Source: Candidatus Xianfuyuplasma coldseepsis (GTDB lineage Bacteria > Bacillota_I > Bacilli_A > Izemoplasmatales > Izemoplasmataceae). From it: a DNA stretch of 64,000 nt. The stretch is taken from positions 644,698 through 708,697 of the forward strand of contig NZ_CP048914.1 in NCBI RefSeq assembly GCF_014023125.1, read 5' to 3'. A program made the position numbers and the translations under genes. Under the pieces are notes generated by a model. The model was not told the DNA's origin. It saw nothing but the letters and a program-made list of their open reading frames with translations, and made no database searches. Position 1 is the stretch's first letter. Each line of letters starts with the position of its first letter. Shown here piece by piece: positions 26,875 to 35,947 of this stretch.

Positions 26875-26903
26875 AATTTAACAAATATTACTCTATCTGT
26901 CAA
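26875..26903 (-). promoter_or_regulatory. Promoter of trhA-degV-degV
   Basis: On the minus strand, TTGACA (26903-26898), 17-nt spacer, TAAATT (26880-26875), 30 nt before trhA. Confidence 0.78.
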
Positions 26904-26917
26904 GGTAATTGAGCAAA

Positions 26918-26947
26918 AGAAAAAGATATGATACAGTATCATATCTT
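26918..26947 (-). terminator. Terminator after the GT8 gene
   Basis: The perfect stem AAGATATGATAC/GTATCATATCTT with a 1-nt centre (functional loop larger) is followed on the minus strand by TTTTTCTTTT. It overlaps the stop codon. Confidence 0.78.
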
Positions 26948-27959
26948 ATGTAAAGAAATGTTGTAAAAAAGGTACGTCTGTTTTTGTGAATCGATTCTTA
27001 TCCTGTAGAAGTAAATCTTTGATAAATTCTTCCAATCGACGTAACTTGCCACTGGATTGTAATGCAGGATAATCCTTCATCATTTTTAGGAATGTGTGAT
27101 TCCATAATTGGTAATCCTCAAACTTGGCAAACGACTTCACAGATTTATTTTTTGTATTCCATGGTTTTAACCCAGCAAAGTGAATACCGTATAACACATC
27201 GATAGTAGGATAGCCATTAAATGATGAATACCGCAAATCAATATTGTGCCATGTGCCGGATAGGAAGGTTGTGATGTATTGCATCTCAGGCCAATTGTAC
27301 GTTGATATCTGATCCTGAACATCTTCTTTTACGATATCTTCCATTATCGCCTTATAGGTATCCATTGATGGCTCTAATACATATATCGATGCATTCACAC
27401 CCATGTTCTCTCGATCAGAATCGGGACGATCAGTAATCTCTTTAGGAATCAATGTTCCATGTGGAACATCATGATACACCTTGTGCCAAATCCACGTTCC
27501 ATCCATCTCAACGCTATCTGGAATAATATAGGAACCATCGACATATTCTAAACAATATTCTTTCTTTTCATTGATGATTCCTGCCGGAGCGTCCACATGA
27601 AATAACGTATCATAATCACGCAATGGTAGGACATCACAATCAGCGACAACTACCTTCTCATATTCTTTTTGAAGTGGTCCATCTTCTCCGAGTAGAAAGG
27701 CATTGAATCGGGAAAATAAGAAGGGACGGTCCTGTCGTTCCTGACGACGCTTATGGGGGACATAGACTTCATTGATAACAACGACATCATCATATAGTAT
27801 CTTTAATGCATTGATCGCTCTTGAGGATATTTGTTCGGAGACAATACATATTAAATCATGAGGAGTCTTTTGCAATCGTAATGCATACGCAAAAACAAGA
27901 GCTCCCGGTAAATAAGAGTCGTTGCGAATGATAAAGGTTACGTACGCATACTTTGACAT
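26946..27959 (-). CDS. Glycogenin-like family 8 glycosyltransferase
   Basis: A 337-residue GT-A enzyme. The N-terminus (Y-V-T-F-I-I-R-N-D-S-Y-L-P-G-A-L) is the GT8 sugar-nucleotide-binding start, and V-V-A-D-C-D-V-L-P near residue 100 is the D-x-D metal site. F-A-G-L-K-P-W near 285 is typical of GT8. The donor and acceptor are unknown. The start is ATG 27959 (MSKYAYV); the longer frame to 28001 lacks a ribosome site. It is divergent from the BFD-like gene and probably monocistronic. Confidence 0.85.
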   Translation of the reverse strand: MSKYAYVTFIIRNDSYLPGALVFAYALRLQKTPHDLICIVSEQISSRAINALKILYDDVVVINEVYVPHKRRQERQDRPFLFSRFNAFLLGEDGPLQKEYEKVVVADCDVLPLRDYDTLFHVDAPAGIINEKKEYCLEYVDGSYIIPDSVEMDGTWIWHKVYHDVPHGTLIPKEITDRPDSDRENMGVNASIYVLEPSMDTYKAIMEDIVKEDVQDQISTYNWPEMQYITTFLSGTWHNIDLRYSSFNGYPTIDVLYGIHFAGLKPWNTKNKSVKSFAKFEDYQLWNHTFLKMMKDYPALQSSGKLRRLEEFIKDLLLQDKNRFTKTDVPFLQHFFT

Positions 27960-28027
27960 AATAACACTTCTTCCTCGAGTTGTGATATACTTATTATACA
28001 ATAGTTTTCATGAAAAGTGGTGATGAG

Positions 28028-28255
28028 ATGGATAAACGTCAGCGATATATCGAGCAAAAGGCTGAACAAGCAAAGATTGATGGCGTTGTTTGTGTTTGCA
28101 AACAAGTTACCGAGCGTCGGATTCGCAAGGCAGTGAATGCGGGACATCGACGTTTCGTATCTGTCAAACGAGTTACCGAAGCTTCTAGTAGTTGTGGACT
28201 GTGTCAGCCGTTCGTTGAAGACATCATTGCCGATACAATTAAACGTCGTAAATAA
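28028..28255 (+). CDS. BFD-like [2Fe-2S]-binding protein
   Basis: A 75-residue protein with the bacterioferritin-associated ferredoxin-like pattern C-V-C-K-Q-V-T-E ... S-S-C-G-L-C, i.e. C-x-C and C-x2-C ligands about 33 residues apart. A charged N-terminal helix precedes it. BFD domains shuttle electrons or sit beside flavoprotein oxidoreductases; the partner is not evident here. The start is ATG 28028 (GTGGTG 5 nt upstream). ATG 28010 is possible. It lies immediately upstream of the hydrogenase operon, but a terminator separates them. Confidence 0.8.
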   Translation: MDKRQRYIEQKAEQAKIDGVVCVCKQVTERRIRKAVNAGHRRFVSVKRVTEASSSCGLCQPFVEDIIADTIKRRK

Positions 28256-28281
28256 GCCTTATTTATACTATTTATAATTGT

Positions 28282-28317
28282 AAATGCTTTCATCTGTTAA
28301 GATGGACGCATTTTTTA
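28282..28317 (+). terminator. Terminator after the BFD-like gene
   Basis: AAATGC-TTCATCT-GTTA-AGATGGA-GCATTTTTT forms a two-part stem followed by a T run. Confidence 0.75.
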
Positions 28318-28350
28318 TTTTTTAAACTATTTTTACTTGTAAATTGTTGT

Positions 28351-28378
28351 TTGACAGTTGTTTATAAACTACTATAAA
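28351..28378 (+). promoter_or_regulatory. Promoter of hydCBA
   Basis: TTGACA (28351-28356), 16-nt spacer, TATAAA (28373-28378), 36 nt before hydC. Confidence 0.8.
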
Positions 28379-28413
28379 ATTGAATTTCTATGTGTGAAAG
28401 GAGCACGCACAAT

Positions 28414-28923
28414 ATGATGAAAAAATCAGACTTGCATGTGGAGTTATTGGATACGACGCGTTTGAATCAATTGGATTCGTATATCGAAACAATACAGGAT
28501 CCTGTGGGAAGCCTTATCAATGTCCTCCATCGTGCACAACACATCTTTGGGTATATCCCAAGGGAGTTACAACTGTACATTGCCCGTAAATTAAACATCG
28601 GGGCTGCGAAAGTGAATGGTGTTGTTAGTTTTTACTCGTATTTCTCTGAAGAGAAAACTGGTAAATACCTAATTAGCGTTTGCATGGGAACCGCCTGTTA
28701 CGTAAAAGGTGCGGAAGAGATCGTTAAGACATTTTTAAGAGAACTGGACGTCGACAAGCACGAAGTGACTGACGACGAATTGTTTAGCGTACGTGATGTA
28801 CGGTGTGTCGGAGCATGTGGGCTTGCTCCAGTCGTTACGGTTGGAGAAAAAGTATACGGTCATGTTACGCCCGATGATGTCGCCAAAATCATTAAGGATT
28901 TCCGAGGTGATAAGGTATGTTAA
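28414..28923 (+). CDS. hydC: [FeFe] hydrogenase subunit HydC (NuoE-like)
   Basis: A 169-residue thioredoxin-like [2Fe-2S] subunit of the NADH-linked hydrogenase. Helical N-terminal residues are followed by G-Y-I-P-R-E-L and the four cluster cysteines in C-M-G-T-A-C (near 93) and C-V-G-A-C (near 133). It relays electrons within HydABC near the flavin. ATG 28414 has AAAGGAG 10 nt upstream. Its 3' end overlaps hydB by 7 nt. Confidence 0.93.
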   Translation: MMKKSDLHVELLDTTRLNQLDSYIETIQDPVGSLINVLHRAQHIFGYIPRELQLYIARKLNIGAAKVNGVVSFYSYFSEEKTGKYLISVCMGTACYVKGAEEIVKTFLRELDVDKHEVTDDELFSVRDVRCVGACGLAPVVTVGEKVYGHVTPDDVAKIIKDFRGDKVC

Positions 28924-31055
28924 TTACATCAAAACAGGAACTGCATGAGTTTCGAGCAGCTCAAAAGCCTATTTTAGTCGATAATAGTAATAATCATATT
29001 GATGTATTTATCGGTATGGGAACATGCGATATTGCGGCTGGTGCGAAAGAAACCTTAGCAGCATTTGAAGCATGTGTTGCTGCACGTAAATTAAAAAACG
29101 TATCCATATCCAGTGTTGGCTGTATTGGTTTTTGTAGTGAAGAACCAACCGTTGAAATCCATATGCCACATCGGGAACCATTGATTTATCGTAAGATTAC
29201 CGAAGACAAGGTAGAACACTTAGTCGATACCGTATTGGTAAACAACGGGTATTTACCAGATGAGGAACGAATCAAATCATTCCATCATTCTGGAGTATAT
29301 CTACAAAACAAGAAAACGATGCTTGTTTGTGGGGGCAAAGATTGTCCTACTGGTAACCTTGTTGTTTCATCACTCAAAGATAAAATCGAAAAGTTGGAAT
29401 TATATCAACAAGTTCACATCATTACGACAGGATGTGTGCGTCCGATTGAACAAGGTACCATTATTAAAATTCAACCGGATAATGTCTTGTATGAAAATGT
29501 AACCGTCCAAGATGTTGATGAAATTGTTAAAGAGCATATTCAAAAAGGTCGTGTTGTCAATCGTTTACTAAGTAAAAATGCGTTGAATGATACCATCTTT
29601 GAACAAGAGGTAGATTTTTACAAAAAGCAACTACGGATTGCCCTACGAAATTGTGGGTTTATCGATCCTCACGATATCAAGCAATATATTTCGGCCCGTG
29701 GATATGAAGCTTTGGCACACTGTCTTACAGAGTTACAACCTAAGGAAATTGTCGAGATCATCAAAGAGTCACAACTTCGTGGACGTGGTGGTGGCGGATT
29801 TCCCACCGGGTTAAAATGGGAACTCACTGCACGAGAAAACAGTGAAGAAAAATACATCATTTGTAATGCTGACGAAGGGGATCCTGGGGCATTTATGGAT
29901 CGCAGTATTTTAGAGGGTGATCCTCATAGTATTATTGAAGCGATGGCTATCGCAGGGTATGCAATTGGTTCCAATACTGGAATCGTATACATACGAGCAG
30001 AGTACCCCCTAGCGATTAACCGTCTTGAAGTAGCAATTGAACAAGCGCGAGAATACGGATTCTTAGGAGACCATATTTTTGATAGCAATTTTAGTTTCGA
30101 TATTGAATTACGACTAGGTGCTGGAGCATTCGTATGCGGTGAAGAAACGGCACTGATTAACTCGCTAGAAGGTGGTCGCGGAGAACCAACGAAAAAACCA
30201 CCATTCCCAAGTGTGTCTGGGTTCCGTAAGAAACCCACCTCAGTAAACAATGTGGAAACATTTGCGAATATTCCACCCATTATTTTAAATGGTGCAGAGT
30301 GGTTTGCCTCTATTGGTACCGAAAAGTCCAAAGGAACCAAAGTCTTTGCCTTGGCCGGTAAAGTCAATAATGTTGGTTTAGTAGAAGTTCCAATGGGAAC
30401 GACACTACGTGAAATCATCTATGATATCGGTGGTGGTATTGTTAATAACAAAGAATTCAAAGCTCTTCAAACCGGTGGTCCTTCAGGTGGTGTCATCACC
30501 GCTAAAGATTTGGACACACCGATTGATTATGAATCCTTAAAAGCCATTGGAAGTATGATGGGTTCTGGAGGAATGATTGTTCTTGATGAAGAGGATGATA
30601 TGGTGCAACTCGCCAAATTCTATCTTGATTTTACTCAAGACGAATCATGCGGTAAATGTACGCCTTGTCGAATTGGAACCAAACGGATGTATGAAATATT
30701 GGATCGTCTTACCAAGATGGAAGGTTCTCCTGAGGATCTGGATATTTTGGAAGACTTAGCTCAAAATATAAAATACTCATCGTTATGTGGATTGGGCCAA
30801 ACCGCTCCGAATCCAGTATTATCAACAATGGAATACTTCCGTAAGGAGTATGATAGCTATGCCTATCGTACCAAAAAAGTATTCTATAGTATCGATGAAG
30901 AAAAATGTATCGGTTGTACCAAATGCGTTCGCGTATGCCCTGTCGCTTGTATTAGTGGTTCGGTAAAACAACCGCATAGTATTGATGAAGATGTATGCAT
31001 TGCTTGCGGTGCATGTTATGACGCATGTCGCTTTGACGCGATTATCAGACCATAA
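28917..31055 (+). CDS. hydB: [FeFe] hydrogenase NADH/FMN subunit HydB (NuoF-like)
   Basis: A 712-residue cytoplasmic subunit that binds NAD(H) and FMN. Domain order: N-terminal thioredoxin-like [2Fe-2S] region (1-200, cysteine clusters around G-T-C-D and G-C-I-G-F-C), a NuoF core (about 260-630) with R-G-R-G-G-G-G-F-P-T-G and N-A-D-E-G-D-P-G-A-F, the C-G-K-C-T-P-C-R 4Fe-4S site near 579, then two C-terminal 4Fe-4S motifs (C-I-G-C-T-K-C and C-I-A-C-G-A-C). This is the layout of electron-bifurcating HydB. Bifurcation itself is inferred. Confidence 0.94.
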   Translation: MLITSKQELHEFRAAQKPILVDNSNNHIDVFIGMGTCDIAAGAKETLAAFEACVAARKLKNVSISSVGCIGFCSEEPTVEIHMPHREPLIYRKITEDKVEHLVDTVLVNNGYLPDEERIKSFHHSGVYLQNKKTMLVCGGKDCPTGNLVVSSLKDKIEKLELYQQVHIITTGCVRPIEQGTIIKIQPDNVLYENVTVQDVDEIVKEHIQKGRVVNRLLSKNALNDTIFEQEVDFYKKQLRIALRNCGFIDPHDIKQYISARGYEALAHCLTELQPKEIVEIIKESQLRGRGGGGFPTGLKWELTARENSEEKYIICNADEGDPGAFMDRSILEGDPHSIIEAMAIAGYAIGSNTGIVYIRAEYPLAINRLEVAIEQAREYGFLGDHIFDSNFSFDIELRLGAGAFVCGEETALINSLEGGRGEPTKKPPFPSVSGFRKKPTSVNNVETFANIPPIILNGAEWFASIGTEKSKGTKVFALAGKVNNVGLVEVPMGTTLREIIYDIGGGIVNNKEFKALQTGGPSGGVITAKDLDTPIDYESLKAIGSMMGSGGMIVLDEEDDMVQLAKFYLDFTQDESCGKCTPCRIGTKRMYEILDRLTKMEGSPEDLDILEDLAQNIKYSSLCGLGQTAPNPVLSTMEYFRKEYDSYAYRTKKVFYSIDEEKCIGCTKCVRVCPVACISGSVKQPHSIDEDVCIACGACYDACRFDAIIRP

Positions 31056-31066
31056 GGAGGAAGCCA

Positions 31067-32803
31067 ATGATAAATGTAACAGTAAATGGTATTGCTGTAC
31101 GCGTACCTGAAGATGCAACGGTAATTGATGCCGCTGAAAAAGTTGGTATCCATATTCCAACCTTATGTCACCTTGATTTACATGAGTTTGGTGTTGTCAA
31201 TAAAGTGGCTAGTTGTCGTGTTTGTGTGGTTGAAGTCGAGGGTCGAGGTAACCTTGTTCCCTCATGTGCGGAAACTGTATATGAAGGAATGAATATTATC
31301 ACCGATAGTGTCAAAGCTTTAAATGCACGTCGGATAAACCTGGAACTATTACTGTCAAATCATCCATTCGAATGTTTAACCTGTCGCAAAAATCTTCAAT
31401 GTGAACTACAAACACTCGCAAAAGAATTGAATATCCGTGGCGTATCCGTTCAAGGAGAACGAATGGAATACCCTCTGGATATGACATCTGGGGCGATTGT
31501 AAAAGATCCTGAAAAATGTATTATGTGTCGTCGTTGTGAAACGATGTGTAACGAGGTTCAAACAGTCGGTGTCCTCAGTGCGATTAATCGTGGTTTCGAA
31601 GTGACGGTTGCACCAGCATTCAATCTTAATTTTGTGGATACATCCTGCACGTACTGTGGCCAATGTGTTGCGGTATGTCCTACAGCTGCGTTGACATCGA
31701 TGAGTGAACTTCATAAGGTATGGCGAGCACTCGCCAATCCCCGTCGTCACGTCGTTGCCCAAATTGCACCTGCTGTCCGGGTTGCACTTGGGGAAATGTT
31801 TGATATGGATCCCGGTAGTATTTCCACTGGTAAAATTGTTACGGCGTTAAAACGCTTGGGCTTTGACAAAGTATTTGACACCAACTTTGCGGCTGACTTA
31901 ACGATTATGGAAGAAGCACGTGAGTTGGTTCATCGTATTGAACATGGTGGACGTTTGCCAATGCTGACATCCTGTTGTCCGGCATGGGTGAAGTTCATTG
32001 AACATCAGTTCCCAGATTTACTGGATGTACCTAGTTCCTGTAAATCCCCACAAACGATGTTAGGGGCTATCGCAAAGTCCTACTATTTAGATACACTTGA
32101 TATCTTACCTAGACGGCTCAAAGTCGTATCAATCATGCCGTGTGTAGCAAAAAAAGCCGAAGCGGCCCGTCCTGAATTATCAAAAGAAAGCTTACTGGAT
32201 GTCGATTATGTACTGAGTACAAGAGAGCTCGGATATATGATTACCGAAGCTGGAATCGACTTTAAAAACCTCGAGGAAAGCGAGTTTGACAGTATCCTTG
32301 GTGAATCCACTGGTGCTGCTGCCATCTTTGGAACCACGGGTGGTGTAATTGAAGCTGCGGTTCGTTCAGCAAGTTACATCATGACGGGTGAAAACATCGA
32401 TAAGATTGAGTTTGAAGAACTTCGTGGTTTAGACGGAATCCGGGAAGCAACGGTAAACGTTGGTGGTATGGATCTAAACATCGGTATTGCTCATGGACTT
32501 GGAAATGCCCGGAAACTACTGGAATCGATTCAAGCTGGTACGTCCAAATATCATGCGATTGAAATTATGGCATGTCCAGGTGGATGTATTGGTGGTGGTG
32601 GGCAACCCTATCATCATGGAAAAACCGACGTTATCTTAAAACGACAACAAGCTATTTATGAAATTGATCGCAATAGTACAAGACGTCGTTCACATGAAAA
32701 TCAAGCTGTCTTACAACTATATAAAGATTTCTTAGGAGAACCTTATGGTGAAAAAGCACACGATTTACTTCACACAAGCTACACCAAAGGAGAACGAATT
32801 TAA
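31067..32803 (+). CDS. hydA: [FeFe] hydrogenase catalytic subunit HydA
   Basis: A 578-residue enzyme producing or consuming H2. It has an N-terminal [2Fe-2S] domain (1-80), a His-Cys3 cluster region (H-P-F-E-C-L-T-C-R-K-N-L-Q-C), two 4Fe-4S clusters (C-I-M-C-R-R-C and C-T-Y-C-G-Q-C) and an H-cluster domain with all three signatures: T-S-C-C-P-A-W, M-P-C-V-A-K-K-A-E-A-A-R and M-A-C-P-G-G-C-I-G-G-G-G-Q-P. With hydC and hydB it forms a group A3-type trimeric NAD-dependent hydrogenase using NADH and reduced ferredoxin (family knowledge). The maturases HydEFG are not in this window. Confidence 0.96.
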   Translation: MINVTVNGIAVRVPEDATVIDAAEKVGIHIPTLCHLDLHEFGVVNKVASCRVCVVEVEGRGNLVPSCAETVYEGMNIITDSVKALNARRINLELLLSNHPFECLTCRKNLQCELQTLAKELNIRGVSVQGERMEYPLDMTSGAIVKDPEKCIMCRRCETMCNEVQTVGVLSAINRGFEVTVAPAFNLNFVDTSCTYCGQCVAVCPTAALTSMSELHKVWRALANPRRHVVAQIAPAVRVALGEMFDMDPGSISTGKIVTALKRLGFDKVFDTNFAADLTIMEEARELVHRIEHGGRLPMLTSCCPAWVKFIEHQFPDLLDVPSSCKSPQTMLGAIAKSYYLDTLDILPRRLKVVSIMPCVAKKAEAARPELSKESLLDVDYVLSTRELGYMITEAGIDFKNLEESEFDSILGESTGAAAIFGTTGGVIEAAVRSASYIMTGENIDKIEFEELRGLDGIREATVNVGGMDLNIGIAHGLGNARKLLESIQAGTSKYHAIEIMACPGGCIGGGGQPYHHGKTDVILKRQQAIYEIDRNSTRRRSHENQAVLQLYKDFLGEPYGEKAHDLLHTSYTKGERI

Positions 32804-32831
32804 AAACTGGCAAATCATGCCAGTTTTTTTT
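32803..32831 (+). terminator. Terminator of hydCBA
   Basis: AAAACTGGCA-AATCA-TGCCAGTTTT plus an 8-nt T run, directly after the hydA stop. Confidence 0.9.
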
Positions 32832-32888
32832 ATTAAATCTCCTATATAGAAATATATATTTCTAATCTTTTTACTACTAATTATTGAG

Positions 32889-32937
32889 TTGACATTGAAA
32901 ATATTGAGTGATACTATAAAATTGTGGAAACCTTTCC
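32889..32937 (+). promoter_or_regulatory. Promoter plus LacI-type operator of the GH13 gene
   Basis: TTGACA (32889-32894), 17 nt, TACTAT (32912-32917), then the dyad GGAAACCTTTCC (32926-32937) covering about +1. The block AAATTGTGGAAACCTTTCCT and its 8-nt distance from the -10 are repeated exactly at 35978-35997. The likely binder is the LacI protein encoded between them. Confidence 0.8.
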
Positions 32938-32969
32938 TTTTTTTAGTAACTACAAATGGAGGAGACAGT

Positions 32970-34823
32970 ATGAAATCATTGTATTCAAAACGATTATCCA
33001 AACATCAAAAAGAATTGAAACAACTGTATTTCAAGTTGTATGATTCATATGGTGCAACACCCAAAGATTTTGATTCTCTCCTTTCCATGATGTTTGAACG
33101 GTATAATGAACGAAGTGATCGTTTGAACAACTTAGATCAACATCATAAGACGTGGTACTTGTCCCGTAAACTTGTCGGATATACTTTGTATGTCGATTTG
33201 TTCTCTGATACCCTTCGCAAGTTAGAAAAGAAAATACCGTATCTACAAGAACTAGGTATTACATTTGTTCATCTAATGCCACTTCTACAAACCCCTGAAG
33301 GGGAAAATGATGGTGGATACGCTGTTGAAGATTATCTCGAGATTAATCCATCACTGGGTACTATGGATGATTTTGAACATCTCATTGAACAATTCGCAGA
33401 TGCCAATATTGTTATCTGTATTGATTACGTTATCAATCACACATCGGACACGCATGAATGGGCACGAAAAGCTCTTAATGGTGATTCACAATATCAAGAT
33501 ATGTACCTGATGTATGATGATCGCACAATTCCTGATCAGTTCGACCAAACGGTACCGCTCGTGTTACCAAACAAACGGCCAAGTAATTTCACATACAAAG
33601 AAGAAATTAATAAATGGGTCTATACCTCATTCAGCAGTTTTCAATGGGATTTGAACTTCAAGAATCCATTGGTATTTGAAGAGATGGTAAATATCTTATT
33701 ACAATTAGCAAACAAAGGTATCAATATGATTCGACTCGATGCCATCCCTTTTATGTGGAAAGAACTACATACCTCTTGTCGAAATCTACCAGAAGTACAC
33801 GACTTATTACATTTGTTCCATTTAATCAAAGAGATTGTCTGTCCTTCACTGGTCCTACTTGGCGAAGCCATCGTCGAACCTGATGAAATATTTAAATATT
33901 TCGGTACTGAAGAACGAAATGAGTGTAGTGTACTTTATAATGCAAACCTCATGGTGAACATATGGAATGCCTTTGCCACAAGAGACGTTCGATTATTAAA
34001 CATTGATAACTCTAAGTACCATATTCATGATCAAGGTTGTTGGATGAACTACGTTCGCTGTCACGATGATATTGGTTGGGGGTTAAATGAATCCGCATTG
34101 GAATCTCTTGGAGTGAGTCCTTATTATCATAAACAATATCTAATTGAATTCTACAGCAATCAGTTTCCTGGTAGTTTTGCCAAAGGTGAAATCTATCAAT
34201 TCAACCCGCAAAACAACGATGCAAGAATTAATGGTACTACCGCATCACTACTTGGTTTAGAACGTTCCTATGATGAACACAATGAATACGAACAATACAT
34301 CGCGTTGCGACGGATATTTCTTGCCCATGCAATTCTCTTTTCCCATCGTGGAATACCACTAATCTATAGCGGTGATGAAATTGCTACAATTAATGATCAG
34401 TCCTATCGTAGTGATGATCGCAAGAACGAAGACGGACGATGGGTACATCGACCATATTTTGATTGGACACGAGCCAAAAAACGATTAACACCTAAGACAT
34501 TTGAATCAATCGTATTCAATGCGATAAAAAACATGATTACAATCCGTAAAAAACACTCGGTATTTGATGGCGATGTACAGTCAACCATTATTATCAACAA
34601 TGATATCTCACTATACTCCTTTGTCAAAGCAACCGCAAAAGAGCGGATACTATTCATATACAACTTCTCGGAATATCGCAAAGAATTAACCTCAGAACCG
34701 TATCAAGAATTCCAATTTTCTACGAATATGGAGGATTTATTTACCGGTAGAACCATTGATTTTAACCATCCATCAATTACGATATCTCCGTATGAAGTGT
34801 TATGGTTAATGGAGAAACTATAA
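32970..34823 (+). CDS. Amylosucrase-like GH13 glucosyl enzyme
   Basis: A 617-residue, apparently cytoplasmic GH13 subfamily 4-like enzyme (no signal peptide). A helical N-domain (1-90) precedes the barrel with N-D-G-G-Y-A-V, D-Y-V-I-N-H-T, the nucleophile region I-R-L-D-A-I-P, the acid/base L-L-G-E-A and the transition-state Asp in R-C-H-D-D-I-G-W. The family uses sucrose, either hydrolysing it or transferring glucose to glucan; hydrolase or transferase cannot be chosen from sequence alone. The start is ATG 32970 behind GGAGG. It shares its operator with the ABC transporter operon. No clear terminator follows. Confidence 0.85.
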   Translation: MKSLYSKRLSKHQKELKQLYFKLYDSYGATPKDFDSLLSMMFERYNERSDRLNNLDQHHKTWYLSRKLVGYTLYVDLFSDTLRKLEKKIPYLQELGITFVHLMPLLQTPEGENDGGYAVEDYLEINPSLGTMDDFEHLIEQFADANIVICIDYVINHTSDTHEWARKALNGDSQYQDMYLMYDDRTIPDQFDQTVPLVLPNKRPSNFTYKEEINKWVYTSFSSFQWDLNFKNPLVFEEMVNILLQLANKGINMIRLDAIPFMWKELHTSCRNLPEVHDLLHLFHLIKEIVCPSLVLLGEAIVEPDEIFKYFGTEERNECSVLYNANLMVNIWNAFATRDVRLLNIDNSKYHIHDQGCWMNYVRCHDDIGWGLNESALESLGVSPYYHKQYLIEFYSNQFPGSFAKGEIYQFNPQNNDARINGTTASLLGLERSYDEHNEYEQYIALRRIFLAHAILFSHRGIPLIYSGDEIATINDQSYRSDDRKNEDGRWVHRPYFDWTRAKKRLTPKTFESIVFNAIKNMITIRKKHSVFDGDVQSTIIINNDISLYSFVKATAKERILFIYNFSEYRKELTSEPYQEFQFSTNMEDLFTGRTIDFNHPSITISPYEVLWLMEKL

Positions 34824-34901
34824 AAACGCAAAACTTTATTCAATTTGAACAAAATGTGTAATCGGTTCCACATTCTCCTTTATTTTCCGTACAATATTTT
34901 G

Positions 34902-34907
34902 TATAAT
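34902..34907 (+). promoter_or_regulatory. -10 element of the lacI-type gene
   Basis: A perfect TATAAT 30 nt before the GTG start. No convincing -35 is seen, so activity may be low or regulated. Confidence 0.5.
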
Positions 34908-34937
34908 GACAACTGTATGTGAAAGGAGTGATTACTC

Positions 34938-35918
34938 GTGCCTAGTATAAAAGATGTTGCTCGTAAGGCTGGGGTAGGGATTGCAACCGTATCTCGTGTA
35001 ATCAATAATTCTGGCTATGTTAAGCAATCTACTCGTGAGAAAATCGAGAAGGTTATTCAAGAAATTGGATACGTGCCTAACGAAATTGCCCGAAGTATGT
35101 TAAAACAAAAAAACAATATTGTCGCTTTCATCATTCCTAATAGTACTCACCTCTTCTTTGGTGAATTACTGTATCATGTAGAATTGGAATTATTCAAATA
35201 CGGATATAAATTAATGGTCTGTAATTCAAGTGAATCCATGGAGAAGGAATTAGAATACCTCGATATGCTTAAAAACAATCGTGTGGACGCAATCATTCTA
35301 CTTACCAATAACGACATTGAACAGTATCTCAACAAAGATCTCCCTTTAATTTCATTTGATCGTAAGTTTAAGGATGTACCGTTTGTTGCAAGCGATAACT
35401 ATCAAGGCGGTATCCTTGCAGCCAAGAAGCTAATTGATTTAGGTTGTGATCACTTAATGTTCATCGGTGATGATGCACAAGGAGATTCTACACCGGTACA
35501 AACGGAAGTTACCAAACGGCGACTTGGATTTATGAGCTATGCCAAAGAGCATCACCATTCCGAAGTAATTAATATTGAATACCCGTTGGGTAACTATATA
35601 AATATCCCTGAGCAAGTTCATAAAACTGTGTTAGAACATCCTGAAGTTGATGGAATCTTTGCCATCTCAGACGCGGTTGCTTGTGAAGTCATTCTGAACT
35701 TGGAAAAACATGGCAAACGAGTTCCTGAAGATGTTAAAGTTATTGGTTTTGACGGAGGTAGAAGTTTTCTAAATCTAGGTAAGAAAATGACTTCAATAAG
35801 CCAATCTCCTGAACAAATTGCTCACGCAATCGCAGAAAGTATCCACAGTTTCTATGCAAATGAAAAAGTGGAAAATAAGATTATTCCTGTAACCCTAACA
35901 AATGGAGAAACCGCATAA
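34938..35918 (+). CDS. LacI/GalR family transcriptional regulator
   Basis: A 326-residue sugar-responsive DNA-binding protein. The N-terminal helix-turn-helix (I-K-D-V-A-R-K-A-G-V-G-I-A-T-V-S-R-V-I-N) and hinge (N-E-I-A-R-S-M) are intact; residues 60-326 form the periplasmic-binding-like effector domain, ending with a short truncated-looking tail (T-N-G-E-T-A). The start is GTG 34938 with AAAGGAG 9 nt upstream. It is placed between two transcription units that carry the same operator, GGAAACCTTTCC, its likely target. The effector is probably the imported glucoside or its phosphorylated product (inference). Confidence 0.92.
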   Translation: MPSIKDVARKAGVGIATVSRVINNSGYVKQSTREKIEKVIQEIGYVPNEIARSMLKQKNNIVAFIIPNSTHLFFGELLYHVELELFKYGYKLMVCNSSESMEKELEYLDMLKNNRVDAIILLTNNDIEQYLNKDLPLISFDRKFKDVPFVASDNYQGGILAAKKLIDLGCDHLMFIGDDAQGDSTPVQTEVTKRRLGFMSYAKEHHHSEVINIEYPLGNYINIPEQVHKTVLEHPEVDGIFAISDAVACEVILNLEKHGKRVPEDVKVIGFDGGRSFLNLGKKMTSISQSPEQIAHAIAESIHSFYANEKVENKIIPVTLTNGETA

Positions 35919-35936
35919 ATCCGGTTTCTTTTTTTG
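35906..35936 (+). terminator. Terminator of the lacI-type gene
   Basis: AGAAACCG-CATAAATC-CGGTTTCT followed by a T7 run; its 5' arm lies in the last codons. Confidence 0.85.
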
Positions 35937-35947
35937 TCCACTTTTTA

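Noticed and set aside
26918..26947. Perfect palindrome AGATATGATAC as an operator
   Set aside because: Its place over the stop codon and the following T run fit an intrinsic terminator.
29924..30418. A 164-codon minus-strand frame inside hydB
   Set aside because: No ribosome site or family resemblance; it mirrors the third-position bias of the strongly recognised hydB.
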